From NCBI RefSeq assembly GCF_001707885.1, contig NZ_MASS01000034.1, positions 1-43,531 of the forward strand: a DNA stretch of 43,531 nt, in the 5' to 3' direction. The position numbers and the translations under genes were made by a program. Each line of letters opens with the position of its first letter. The stretch's first letter is position 1. Under the pieces are notes generated by a model that did not search any database, was not told the origin of the DNA, and saw only the letters and a list, made by a program, of their open reading frames with translations. Below, piece by piece: positions 1 to 8,374 of this stretch. The stretch comes from Desulfosporosinus cupriresistens (lineage in GTDB: Bacteria > Bacillota > Desulfitobacteriia > Desulfitobacteriales > Desulfitobacteriaceae).

Positions 1-41
1 CCTTTGTTGAATTAAAAAAACAAGTGAATACCGCGTTTTTA

Positions 42-1514
42 TTAATATTGCATTCTAAATACTTTACTCTTTAACAAATAAATAAATCCAACATATAAAG
101 TTAACGTTGCTGAACCGTAAGCAAGAATATTAAGAATCAAACTATGAAAATCTAACCACTGTTTAACCCATAACAATATTAGTGTAACGCTTATCATGCT
201 AATAATGTTTTTAGCATATTCTATCGTTAAATTTCTTGCATTAAATTGCAATGAAAATTTTAATCGGAATTTAAAGAAAATCATAGTTAACGAGACATAT
301 GAGGAAATTACTGTACCTAATATTACTCCGTACAAACCAATAAATCTTGATAATATAATGCTTATAATAATATTAATGATACTAATTAATATGCTATTTT
401 TAAAAGTTGTTTTAGTATCTCCATAAGCATAAAAATATCGATAGATTAAATCTCGAAGAACGTTCGCTGGTTGTCCCAATATAAAAAGTACAGAACAATA
501 ATAAACGATTTCCGTTAAACTTGAATTAAATAATCCTCTTTCAAATAATAAGGAGAGACCCTCACGTCCAACAATAATCATTCCAGCAACAATTAGACAA
601 ATTAGTGAATTAAAAAAAATACTATAGTCCCAAAAAAAAGTTTGGTTATCCTTATCTTTTATTTTCTCCGCGATTTTGGGATAAATATAAATTAAGATAT
701 TTGCGATCAGTAATGAATTAATCAATGTCATAATTTGAATAGAATAATTTAAAACTGAAATCTTTCCTACACCAAGATTAGAAGATATTAGAGAATCGGT
801 CAGTAATGAAATTTGATATAACCCAGTGCTGAATAGTGTCGGAACAAAAACAACTATCATTCGTTTAAAGTTAGATGAATGAATATTGAAAGTCGGAATA
901 AAACGTAATTTATTTTTATAAGCAACAACTGATGCAAAGACTAAATTTAACATCGCTGTAGCTCCAATAGTAGAAGCATATTCATATATACTCAAGTCTT
1001 TTTTTAATACCAAAACTATAATCAAAAGAATATTACAAAGCAATAATATAACTTTGGGAATATTAAACTGATTTCGGCATTGAAAATATGCATTTGTTAC
1101 ACTTAATAGTGCAGTAAAAAATTGTGTCATTAATACCAGTAAAAGCAATTCACATGTAATATTTATAAATATTTGTCCACTATTGGTCAAAAATCCAATT
1201 ATTTGATATCTTAAAATATATGAAAAAGCCACAAAGACAATCGCCACAGAAAATATTGCTGATATAAAAGTATTAATATCGGATTTGTCAGTTTTATTAA
1301 TATAAGCAGGAATCAAAACAGTAGTGATTCCTGTTCCTAAAAAACCAAACAAAAAAGAAGCTATTGTGTTAGCAAAATTATATGCATCCATTTCTACAGA
1401 TGCCCCATAATTAGCTGCCGCTATTGATGTTCTCATTACTGTAGTAACTTGCGTAAAACCAGTTAATATTATCATTAAAATTAATTGTATAAATACTTTT
1501 TTGTTTCGAGACAA
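42..1514 (-). CDS. MurJ/Wzx-like polysaccharide lipid flippase
   Basis: The 490-residue product is almost entirely hydrophobic, with about 12-14 predicted membrane helices and the MviN/MurJ-like N-terminal pattern (a polar AAANYGASVEMDAYNFA stretch at about residues 32-48, as in MOP-superfamily flippases). In this EPS setting it most likely moves undecaprenyl-linked repeat units across the membrane, the Wzx role. The TTG start is supported by a GAGG ribosome site inside the end of the upstream pyruvyl transferase-like gene, with only 3 bases between the genes, so the two are translationally linked. It is the last gene of the EPS cluster visible here and is very AT-rich. A lipid II flippase role (true MurJ) is possible but less likely in this neighbourhood. 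The assignment rests on topology and motif similarity, not on a search. Confidence 0.8.
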   Translation of the reverse strand: MSRNKKVFIQLILMIILTGFTQVTTVMRTSIAAANYGASVEMDAYNFANTIASFLFGFLGTGITTVLIPAYINKTDKSDINTFISAIFSVAIVFVAFSYILRYQIIGFLTNSGQIFINITCELLLLVLMTQFFTALLSVTNAYFQCRNQFNIPKVILLLCNILLIIVLVLKKDLSIYEYASTIGATAMLNLVFASVVAYKNKLRFIPTFNIHSSNFKRMIVVFVPTLFSTGLYQISLLTDSLISSNLGVGKISVLNYSIQIMTLINSLLIANILIYIYPKIAEKIKDKDNQTFFWDYSIFFNSLICLIVAGMIIVGREGLSLLFERGLFNSSLTEIVYYCSVLFILGQPANVLRDLIYRYFYAYGDTKTTFKNSILISIINIIISIILSRFIGLYGVILGTVISSYVSLTMIFFKFRLKFSLQFNARNLTIEYAKNIISMISVTLILLWVKQWLDFHSLILNILAYGSATLTLYVGFIYLLKSKVFRMQY

Positions 1515-1517
1515 AAT

Positions 1518-2627
1518 TTATTCCTCACAATACTTAAGTTGTTTATCTAAATGCAAAAACTGTTCTTCAGCACGTAATTTCTGTTCTTCAATATCTAGAA
1601 CTATTTGATTTTGTAAATTATAATAAACATCATCCATTGAAAGACTATCTATTTCTTGAATGCGAATAAACTTGCCTTTAAAACCCGTATCCTCAATTAC
1701 GTTCAACATTTTATCACTATATATAATAGGAAAGACAGGACGCCCTACAATCCAGCCTAAAATCATAGCATGAAACCGAGTTGCTAAGATATATACAGAT
1801 TCTTTAAGAACTGAAACACATGACTCAATATCTCCTTCATATAAATATTGATGAACATTACATTGATACTCTTTTTTTATACCACTTTGAATTTCTTTTA
1901 CTGCTTCGATATCTCCTTGATTTGAACAAAATGAAACCAATTGAATCTCATAACCTTTTGATATATAATCCTCGCAAATGTTAATTAATTGTTTAATATA
2001 TGTAAGATGATATTTTGAGAAAGATAATCTATTCTTTAAATTAATAACAGAAATCGCAATTTGTTTTTTAGGTGCAATGTTTTTAGAAGGATTATAGGTA
2101 AAAACTATGTCTGGAGCAAATCGAGTATTTTTCAAGTCTTTAAATAAATTGTATGAATATGATTCGCGAAAGCAAATATCTTCATATTTTCGAAACAACT
2201 CTTTATAACTATTATAAAACTCAACATCTTGATATGGTCCAAAATTGGCACCAAGCAAATAAAAAGGTTGATTTTGAATCATTTTAATTTTATTTAACTT
2301 ATATATTTTTCTCCAGTTAAAATTACTTTGAATAAACAAGGAACCGCCAATATAAACAGAAGCTATACACGTCTTAGCAAGGAAATTTGTAATTATATTT
2401 TTATTGGTTATTCTTAATAACATTGAATCCAATTTTTTTATGAATACACCTAAATTGTAAATCTTTAAGTTTCCATTATGCTTATATGTTTTTTTATACA
2501 TTGTTGTTGGAGCTATTAATTTAAAACAAATATCTGGATATCGCTCGACAATTATCTTTATGAACAAGTCATCTCCTAAATTACTATTAAGATAAGCATA
2601 TAGCATTACTTGTTTAATTGATTTCAC
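1518..2627 (-). CDS. Polysaccharide pyruvyl transferase family protein (first copy)
   Basis: The 369-residue protein has the marks of the CsaB/polysaccharide pyruvyl transferase family: an N-terminal N-GDD motif (NSNLGDDLFIK, about residues 14-24), a central GANFGPYQ segment, and a C-terminal nucleotide-fold signature ATRFHAMILGWIVGRPV. Family members transfer pyruvate from phosphoenolpyruvate onto sugars as a ketal, adding a negative charge to cell-surface glycans. The GTG start is chosen because GGGAG lies 9 bases upstream. It is followed at once by the flippase gene. A second, divergent member lies at 8375-9487, so the polymer may be pyruvylated at two sites, or one copy may have another function. 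Upstream 2628-2909 holds no recognisable gene, although the transcript probably passes through it. Confidence 0.75.
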   Translation of the reverse strand: MKSIKQVMLYAYLNSNLGDDLFIKIIVERYPDICFKLIAPTTMYKKTYKHNGNLKIYNLGVFIKKLDSMLLRITNKNIITNFLAKTCIASVYIGGSLFIQSNFNWRKIYKLNKIKMIQNQPFYLLGANFGPYQDVEFYNSYKELFRKYEDICFRESYSYNLFKDLKNTRFAPDIVFTYNPSKNIAPKKQIAISVINLKNRLSFSKYHLTYIKQLINICEDYISKGYEIQLVSFCSNQGDIEAVKEIQSGIKKEYQCNVHQYLYEGDIESCVSVLKESVYILATRFHAMILGWIVGRPVFPIIYSDKMLNVIEDTGFKGKFIRIQEIDSLSMDDVYYNLQNQIVLDIEEQKLRAEEQFLHLDKQLKYCEE

Positions 2628-2909
2628 CTTTGTTCACTCCCTATAGTTATATTTTTCTCAACATCTGTAAAAATATAGAATTACTGCATTATTTTAATAT
2701 TACTATCCTTTGCTTAAACCAAATGAAGAATAATACTGTCTTAAATACTCTAGAGTATGAATTAGTTTTAAGTAGTTTTTTCATCTAAGAACTTACCATT
2801 TCTTTTGCCTGGTATCCTTTACTAACAACGTTGATAATTCATTTGGCATACTTACCTGGGGGGGACGCGAGGACCTAATACTCAACCTCATTTTAAATAA
2901 TTGAATATC

Positions 2910-3401
2910 CTAGTCTGACGCCATATCGTTAAATACCTTCATCCTTTTTTCTGCTAATTCATAGGAATTGCCAATAACTTTTGCAGGATTACCACCAACT
3001 ATAGTATTAGGCGGAACATCTTTAGTTACTACACTTCCCGCTGCAACAATTGAATTAGGACCAATTTTTATATCATACATTATAGTGCTATTTGCACCTA
3101 TAAACACATCGTCCAATATTTCTATTCTACCCGTGTAGTAACGGTAATTACTACCCTTATAACGCTGAGAATTATTAAATAAACCGCTTATTATATCATG
3201 TGTGAGAAAGGTGACATTTGCAGCTATTCTTACATTATTGCCCATGGACACTAAGAATGGTTCAGATGGTATTTTAACTGGTTGGTAAAAACAGTCCTTA
3301 CCCATTTCACGGAATATATTATTTCTTTTTAAATATTCAGCTCTTTTAAAGCCATTACTTTTCAAAAGTAAATTTAACATTATTAGCTTTTTGGGTTTCA
3401 T
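2910..3401 (-). CDS. Left-handed beta-helix (hexapeptide repeat) acyltransferase
   Basis: The 163-residue product carries the imperfect hexapeptide repeats of the trimeric LbH acetyltransferase fold (V-RIAAN, V-FIGANST, I-GPNSIVAAGSVV) and the closing motif PPNTIVGGNPAKVIG at about residues 129-143, which is diagnostic of the WbbJ/maa/XAT group. A conserved His in the FLTHD segment (about residue 68) fits the catalytic base. Expected role: O- or N-acetylation of an EPS sugar using acetyl-CoA. Its AAGGAGG ribosome site lies 11 bases before the ATG. It is separated from the polymerase gene by the IS remnant at 3617-4417, so its expression may depend on read-through across that remnant or on a local promoter that I could not identify. 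Confidence 0.82.
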   Translation of the reverse strand: MKPKKLIMLNLLLKSNGFKRAEYLKRNNIFREMGKDCFYQPVKIPSEPFLVSMGNNVRIAANVTFLTHDIISGLFNNSQRYKGSNYRYYTGRIEILDDVFIGANSTIMYDIKIGPNSIVAAGSVVTKDVPPNTIVGGNPAKVIGNSYELAEKRMKVFNDMASD

Positions 3402-3616
3402 GGTGGTAAATCCTCCTTACTTAAACGACCGTTTTCCCATTTATTAGTTTATTCCTACTACCAGTCAATAACTTGGCTTTGCAACACGATTATTATGACT
3501 TTGTTATTAATGTTCTCCTAAAGGGTAACTCTCCAACGCTTACACTACCTAGTACATTTCGATTTCATCCTAGAATACTTCTTGCGCTATATCCTTAATT
3601 TAAATGAGTATTCTTG

Positions 3617-4417
3617 AGGCATCCGGACAGCAATCCTGTGACATCCGGCCAATAAACCGGCACCTTAATATTGAACTCCTGTACAATGTGTTTTAGCACG
3701 TTTACGGGAGGAAGAAGAAAATGAGGTGTGAAGAACCAGTGAAAGTTCTAGAAATCTTAAGACTGACAGAAGATGGCTATTCTCAAAGAGAAATCGCTCA
3801 AAGTGTTAAATGTGGTAAATCCACGGTTGGAGAAATTCAGAACGCTGCCGAATTGTAAACTTCTATACGATACGGCTAGAAAAAATGACCAATTATGAAA
3901 TCAAGCTCTTACTCTATCCAGACAGTTATGGTCATTCCCTTAAAGAGGATCCAGACTGGCGCAGTATCCATGAACTGCAAGCAAATAAACGTCTAAATTT
4001 GCAATAGTCTCTGGGAAGATTGCAAAGCGGAAAATACCAATGGGTTAAGCTATGTCGCTTTTGTCAACGTTATCTTAGCTGGAAGAATGAACCTGGTAAA
4101 AACGTGATCATGGTTCAGAATCGTGAACCATGCAAACAATTGCCCATCAACGACGTCACACAGGATCACGATATGTCACTAATCTAGGTCACATGCCGCC
4201 CCATCACCGTCACCAACACCAGGCTAATCATTTTGATGGTGCCCAATACTGCATGTGGGCTAAGAACATCGGTGGTCAAACTTATGCCGTTATTGACCAT
4301 CTCCTTTCGTCTCAAATCGCCGAAGAACAGTAACCTGTATAATCTATGTTAAACACTCCATGCAATGAGGTGCCGGCCATTGGCCGGATGAGATAAGAAC
4401 ACAGGCCGGAGGCACAA
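3617..4417 (+). mobile_element. Degraded IS21-family insertion sequence remnant
   Basis: Two imperfect inverted ends bound this block. The left inner end at 3642-3665 and the right inner end at 4368-4390 share CATCCGGCCAAT followed by CCGGCACC in opposite orientation, and the similarity continues outward to about 3617 and 4417. Inside lies a broken, internally deleted IstA-type transposase reading frame. The helper ATPase IstB is absent, so the element cannot move on its own. It is inserted between the acetyltransferase and the polymerase genes of the EPS cluster. The flanking 3402-3616 contains nothing I can identify. Exact termini and target duplication cannot be fixed by eye. Confidence 0.7.
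3721..4333 (+). pseudogene. Frameshifted, internally deleted IstA-like transposase
   Basis: Reading begins at the ATG at 3721 behind AGGAAGAAGAA with a helix-turn-helix typical of IstA (VLEILRLTEDGYSQREIA, then GKSTVGEIQ), and stops after 45 residues because of a frameshift. Further IstA-like pieces follow in other frames: SYVAFVN/CQRYLSWKNEPGK at about 4040-4100, and a C-terminal fragment FDGAQYCMWAKNIGGQTYAVID ending near 4333, which resembles the closing segment of IstA proteins. The catalytic DDE core, some 250 residues, is missing between about 4130 and 4200. It is a dead gene. The assignment to IS21/IstA rests on remembered family sequence and on the order of the pieces. Confidence 0.65.
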
Positions 4418-4432
4418 GAACACCGGTCTGAA

Positions 4433-5521
4433 TTAATGAGAATAGCCATTTAAAAAAGTTTGGAAAGGAACAGTTTGATTTGCTCCTATAAAAAAGAAAT
4501 CATAATACCATAAAAAGACAACACTAAGAATAACTAATAAGCCAATCCATGTCATGTGATGCTTTTTACCCAAACGAAAAAAATACGGAACTATAATAAT
4601 TTGTGACAAAGAAAAATATAAACCGGTTCTTGAAGTGAAATTAGTCGACATGTAAGACGTAAGCTGAATGATGCTTCCCAAAACAACAAAATTAAAATGA
4701 AAAAGCATTTGATGGTTTTCTTTCATTTTCTTATAGTAAAAGATACCGGGCAAAACAAATGGCAATGTTCTTACTAAAATACCAAAACTCCATTGTAAGG
4801 CCCTCGTCTGACGTAAATACGGTTCATATTTGCTAATAATACCAATTTTAAGAACAAGCGGGTTAAACAACGTCTCATAATTCAAAGTAACGTAAATCAT
4901 TATTATAAAGGTAGAAATACTAAGCCATGTATATTCTTTCTTTCCATATAAATAAAATAAAAAATAAAACGGAAAGACTAGTATCGCACTGAAATGAAAG
5001 CTAACTGCTAAAAAAATAAAAAAGCAAAACTTCCAGAACTTCCTGTTAAAAATATATTTTAGTGCATAAAAAACAATTCCCATTGCCGCTACCTGTCTGA
5101 CAAGATTAAAAGACAATTGGAAATATAACAACATAAAAACAAGCATCCCTAGTCCAACGCTGATATTATCTTTATACTGCTTAACTGCTAAATAAATAAA
5201 TAGTATTGTAATAAAAGCTACTAAAAAAACAACTAGCTGAAAGCCACCTCCTAAAGTAATGACTAATTTATTTAACCAAACATATCCAAACTCCATTCGA
5301 CTGGTATAATCAGGAAAGAACTTTAAAAAATTAAACTCTGGTAAATAAACTCCTAAAAAGTCCGTACCTATTCCATACCGTATACCAGACACGATGCTTG
5401 GAATAAATATTGTAGTAAAGGAAAAAAAGCCATTGAGAAAACCTTTAAATTTTACCGAACACTCAGCTAATCCTGCTGTTATTAGTGCAATGAGTGCATA
5501 AAACACTAGGTCATGATACAA
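4433..5521 (-). CDS. EpsG/Wzy-like exopolysaccharide polymerase
   Basis: The 362-residue multi-pass membrane protein has about 10 helices and the EpsG-family features: an early RYGIGTDF segment (about residues 48-55), a large external loop after it, and QLSFNLVRQVAAMGIVFYA in mid-protein with the conserved N-R-Q-x-A pattern of EpsG. EpsG proteins are thought to polymerise the EPS repeat unit outside the membrane. I prefer the TTG at 5521, since GGGGAGG stands six bases before it. A longer in-frame start at 5539 has no ribosome site. Its neighbours (flippase, glycosyltransferases, chain-length regulator) complete a Wzx/Wzy-type pathway. Confidence 0.78.
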   Translation of the reverse strand: MYHDLVFYALIALITAGLAECSVKFKGFLNGFFSFTTIFIPSIVSGIRYGIGTDFLGVYLPEFNFLKFFPDYTSRMEFGYVWLNKLVITLGGGFQLVVFLVAFITILFIYLAVKQYKDNISVGLGMLVFMLLYFQLSFNLVRQVAAMGIVFYALKYIFNRKFWKFCFFIFLAVSFHFSAILVFPFYFLFYLYGKKEYTWLSISTFIIMIYVTLNYETLFNPLVLKIGIISKYEPYLRQTRALQWSFGILVRTLPFVLPGIFYYKKMKENHQMLFHFNFVVLGSIIQLTSYMSTNFTSRTGLYFSLSQIIIVPYFFRLGKKHHMTWIGLLVILSVVFLWYYDFFFIGANQTVPFQTFLNGYSH

Positions 5522-5593
5522 TTGCTTCCTCCCCTTCAATTTGAGTAATCAGAAATAGAGAATAATACAAAATAAATTTAGATATTTATGGTA

Positions 5594-5627
5594 AAATGAT
5601 ATTTAGAAATATCCTAAATATCATTGA
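5594..5627 (-). terminator. AT-rich hairpin downstream of the GT2 gene
   Basis: A perfect 12-bp inverted repeat (AATGATATTTAG / CTAAATATCATT, 7-base loop) is followed on the minus strand by TTTTACC. It lies between the end of the family-2 glycosyltransferase gene and the start of the polymerase gene. The stem is A+T only apart from three G/C pairs, so it may be a weak or leaky terminator or an RNA processing site. Confidence 0.4.
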
Positions 5628-5674
5628 ATAATCTATAAACTAAAAACTACTATCATTTAGCATAAATATTTATT

Positions 5675-6685
5675 CTAAACCTGCCCTAGTGTATAAAATT
5701 TCAGTCTTTTAATGTCAGCTATAATTTCCATAATTAATGTACTTTTATTTAGTAACATAGTTTTTATTAAAAATATTTTCAAGCTCTTACTATTACTGTT
5801 ACTAACAATCTTCATTATTTTTACATCTCTTAGTTTAGATAAAACATCTTTTTTAGGAATTTTGCAAAAATAAGCATATATAATTAATCTAAAAATATGA
5901 ATAAGATAATTATTATATAATTTCGTGTAATAATTATATATTTTATTCTTATCATTGAAGTAAATATTAACATATTCTAACCTAGCGTCACAAGTTGATA
6001 CTAAATCATCGAAATCTGACAATTTTATTTTAGCAGTCAATCCGTTTATATTTCTTTTATAATTGTAAACATAATTATTAAAGTAGATTATATTTTTCGC
6101 ATATCTAAAATAAGCAAGATTAAAAATTAAATCTTCACCATGATGAATACCAATTGGGAATTTCAAGTGATAATTTTTAATGATTTCATTAGAATATATC
6201 TTTGCCCATGGAGTATTTAATTTTGTTTCATTTAGTAGCAAATTATAAATTACTTCTTTCTTACAGCTAGAATTGGACGACATGTTTGTAAATAGTTCCA
6301 TAGGAACTGGTTGTAGCTTTCCAATATCAATTAAATTGTAATTAAAAAGAACTGTATCAGTATCATCATTTAATTCATTTATAAAACTTAATTCTCGCGA
6401 ATCTATATAGTCATCAGAATCAATAAACATAATATAATGTCCTTTAGACACTTCAATACCCTTATTTCTTGCTGCAGATACCCCCTTATTTTCTTGTCTG
6501 TAATATAATACTCGGTTATCCTGATGAACATATCGATTACATATTAATTCACAATATGCGTCTGAACCGTCATCAATCATAATAATTTCTATTTTAATGT
6601 TTTGTACAGCTAGTATACTATTGATACATTTTTGTAGATCTGCCTCATCTGGATTAAAAATCGGAATAATAATACTCAATAACAT
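5675..6685 (-). CDS. Family 2 glycosyltransferase
   Basis: The 336-residue protein opens with the GT-A fold signature LLSIIIPIFN, carries IDDGSDAYCE (about residues 37-46) for nucleotide-sugar binding, ENKGVSAARNKGIE, and the metal-binding FIDSDDYID (about residues 88-96), all classic for the GT2 family (EpsJ/CpsI type). The C-terminal third is Lys- and aromatic-rich and probably packs against the membrane. It adds a sugar from a nucleotide-diphosphate donor to the undecaprenyl-linked EPS intermediate. The donor sugar cannot be read from the sequence. It lies between the GT4 pseudogene and the polymerase gene and shares their AT-rich composition. The start is supported by a weak AGTAGG site 6 bases upstream. 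Confidence 0.88.
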   Translation of the reverse strand: MLLSIIIPIFNPDEADLQKCINSILAVQNIKIEIIMIDDGSDAYCELICNRYVHQDNRVLYYRQENKGVSAARNKGIEVSKGHYIMFIDSDDYIDSRELSFINELNDDTDTVLFNYNLIDIGKLQPVPMELFTNMSSNSSCKKEVIYNLLLNETKLNTPWAKIYSNEIIKNYHLKFPIGIHHGEDLIFNLAYFRYAKNIIYFNNYVYNYKRNINGLTAKIKLSDFDDLVSTCDARLEYVNIYFNDKNKIYNYYTKLYNNYLIHIFRLIIYAYFCKIPKKDVLSKLRDVKIMKIVSNSNSKSLKIFLIKTMLLNKSTLIMEIIADIKRLKFYTLGQV

Positions 6686-6840
6686 TATATACCTACTTTC
6701 TAAATACGAAATTTGCCCTTAGACGATCTCAGTAATATTTAATTTAGCAAAGAGAACCCACCATCAGCACACTAATAAAAACATCGTATAAGTTTGCTTT
6801 ATAAGTGAATTAATACATTGCTTTTAAACATCATAATAAT

Positions 6841-7209
6841 CCGTACTAATACGCTAGCATTTAGAAGGAATTTTTACCCCTCTTTCTCTCTGCAGGGTAT
6901 TCAATTAGCTTTACAATACTTCGGCGAGTCCGTTTTTAATATCCTTCCAAACTTATTAATATGTCGCATTGTTCATCAATCAATAGCTTTGCGCCGTTTT
7001 GCTTTAAGGAAACCACTGGCAACGGTTTGACATAGCCTCAAACAATACTGTTCCTGTCATTTCTCAGACTTGAAAATAAAGAATATATCACTGTGTTGGT
7101 AGGCCTTCTTAATTTCGTAATAACTAACAGCACCTTCAAACACAACCTTGTCATCAATGCTATATTCTTTTACCGTAGAATGATACAGACAGATGCTTGC
7201 TATAAATTC
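6841..7209 (-). pseudogene. Remnant of a family 4 (GT-B) glycosyltransferase C-terminal domain
   Basis: On the minus strand, directly after the stop codon of the FrhB-like gene, the same frame encodes a piece containing DKVVFEGAVSYYEIKKAYQH, then SDIFFIFKSEK and a stop at 7057-7059. Shifting frame gives GTVLFEAMSN, shifting again gives RLPVVSLKQNGAKLLIDE, then IKNGLAEVL. In order these are the GT4 C-terminal blocks: the V-F-G-V strand, the Y-SDIFF strand, the E-A-M-S-N-G-P-V-V nucleotide-sugar block, and the helix before the end. At least three frameshifts or stops break it and the N-terminal half is missing. It is a decayed glycosyltransferase, marking loss of a sugar-transfer step. The rest of 6686-6840 shows nothing. 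Confidence 0.7.
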
Positions 7210-8373
7210 TCATCTTAATATCTTCTTAATTACCAATTTAACTTTATACGGAACAGCTGCTTTAATGCGGGTCATCGGTTGTAGTCCAACGCTCAAATAT
7301 TTATTGATATAACTTGAAAATTCCAAGTTGTCGATTTCATTGTAAATACTATCTCTAACAACGGGCCTTCTTACTGGTTTTCGCAAATTTTCGTTTTGGA
7401 GAACTGCCTGTTCCACTGTGGATTTCAGATATAATATGTCCGCTTTAATTTTATCGAACACTTGCCTACCCTTTTGGGTATTTATCAGAATCAATGACAC
7501 GCCTTTATCGGTATAGAATTCGGGATGTTGCTTTTCAATTCCCCAGTAGTCGGCAATTGTAATATCGCCAATCCGTACAGCCGTTGCATATTTACAGTGA
7601 TAGCAGCATTCTCGATATGTCTTACCTTCTAAAAACGACTTATAATAGGGATCCAAAAAACCCATTTTATATTTTTCAGAATTAGAAAGTTGTACTTTAT
7701 ACATCAACCCCCATTTGTTTTTATCTTTACTCCTGAAATCAAACTTTATAATTCTTTGCCCAGTTTTCTTTTCGAACCATGTAATATATTTATTAAAGAG
7801 TTTTTGACTTGGAACTCCATGACAAATTAAATCCGCTGTAAGCAAATTTTCATATTCTCTTCCTAAATAACTCTTTAGCCCAGCAATTTGACAAGGCGTC
7901 CCAGAATATAATACCATCATACCTTTATTCAAGAATTGCTTTGCTTGGCCAAAGGTATCTGCCGTATCACTTTGTACATATTTCGAACCGCGCAGCCTGT
8001 CCAATCCCTTTAAACTATCAACCATAACATGCCTTGCAACCATGTTTTTATCAAAAGCACAACCATATACAATACCTTCATTTCTCAACGCATATTGTGC
8101 CAATATGGTAAACATACCGCCAGAGGAGCTTTTTAATAGAATCTCATCATCCTTTGCTCTTGCGGCATATACCTCGCCTACCTCTTTAGCCAGATTCTCA
8201 GCCAATTGGTGGCAGGTCTTGACACAAAAACCACAATTGTTACATTGTTTAATATCCACATGTGGGTATAAAAAACCTTCTTGATTATCTTTCATCTCTA
8301 TACAATGCTTCGGGCATTTCTGTTCACAAGCTCTGCAACCCGTGCATTGTACTGTTATATAATTATTTATCAT
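7210..8373 (-). CDS. Coenzyme F420 hydrogenase/dehydrogenase beta-subunit (FrhB)-like iron-sulfur protein
   Basis: The N-terminus has two ferredoxin-type motifs, CTGCRACEQKCP (about residues 10-21) and CNNCGFCVKTC (about residues 44-54), enough for two [4Fe-4S] clusters. An FrhB N- and C-terminal domain follows, with SSSGGMFT, YSGTPCQIAGLK, DLICHGVPS and the C-x2-C-x-D-T-D/ADYWG region (CKYATAVRIGDITIADYWG). In polysaccharide loci such proteins sit beside pyruvyl transferase-like genes, as here. Their substrate is unknown, and they need not bind F420; flavin with ferredoxin is as likely. I chose the ATG at 8373, one base after the neighbouring stop, over a GTG at 8380-8382 that would overlap it. 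Redox modification of an EPS sugar is inference. Confidence 0.8.
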   Translation of the reverse strand: MINNYITVQCTGCRACEQKCPKHCIEMKDNQEGFLYPHVDIKQCNNCGFCVKTCHQLAENLAKEVGEVYAARAKDDEILLKSSSGGMFTILAQYALRNEGIVYGCAFDKNMVARHVMVDSLKGLDRLRGSKYVQSDTADTFGQAKQFLNKGMMVLYSGTPCQIAGLKSYLGREYENLLTADLICHGVPSQKLFNKYITWFEKKTGQRIIKFDFRSKDKNKWGLMYKVQLSNSEKYKMGFLDPYYKSFLEGKTYRECCYHCKYATAVRIGDITIADYWGIEKQHPEFYTDKGVSLILINTQKGRQVFDKIKADILYLKSTVEQAVLQNENLRKPVRRPVVRDSIYNEIDNLEFSSYINKYLSVGLQPMTRIKAAVPYKVKLVIKKILR

Positions 8374-8374
8374 A

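Noticed and set aside
2628..2909. Possible gene or RNA between the acetyltransferase and the first pyruvyl transferase-like gene
   Set aside because: Only an 18-codon frame near 2830 and a G-run were seen; no ribosome site, hairpin or family match.
6818..7030. 70-codon plus-strand frame between two glycan genes
   Set aside because: The same bases read on the minus strand give ordered GT4 fragments, so the plus frame is chance.
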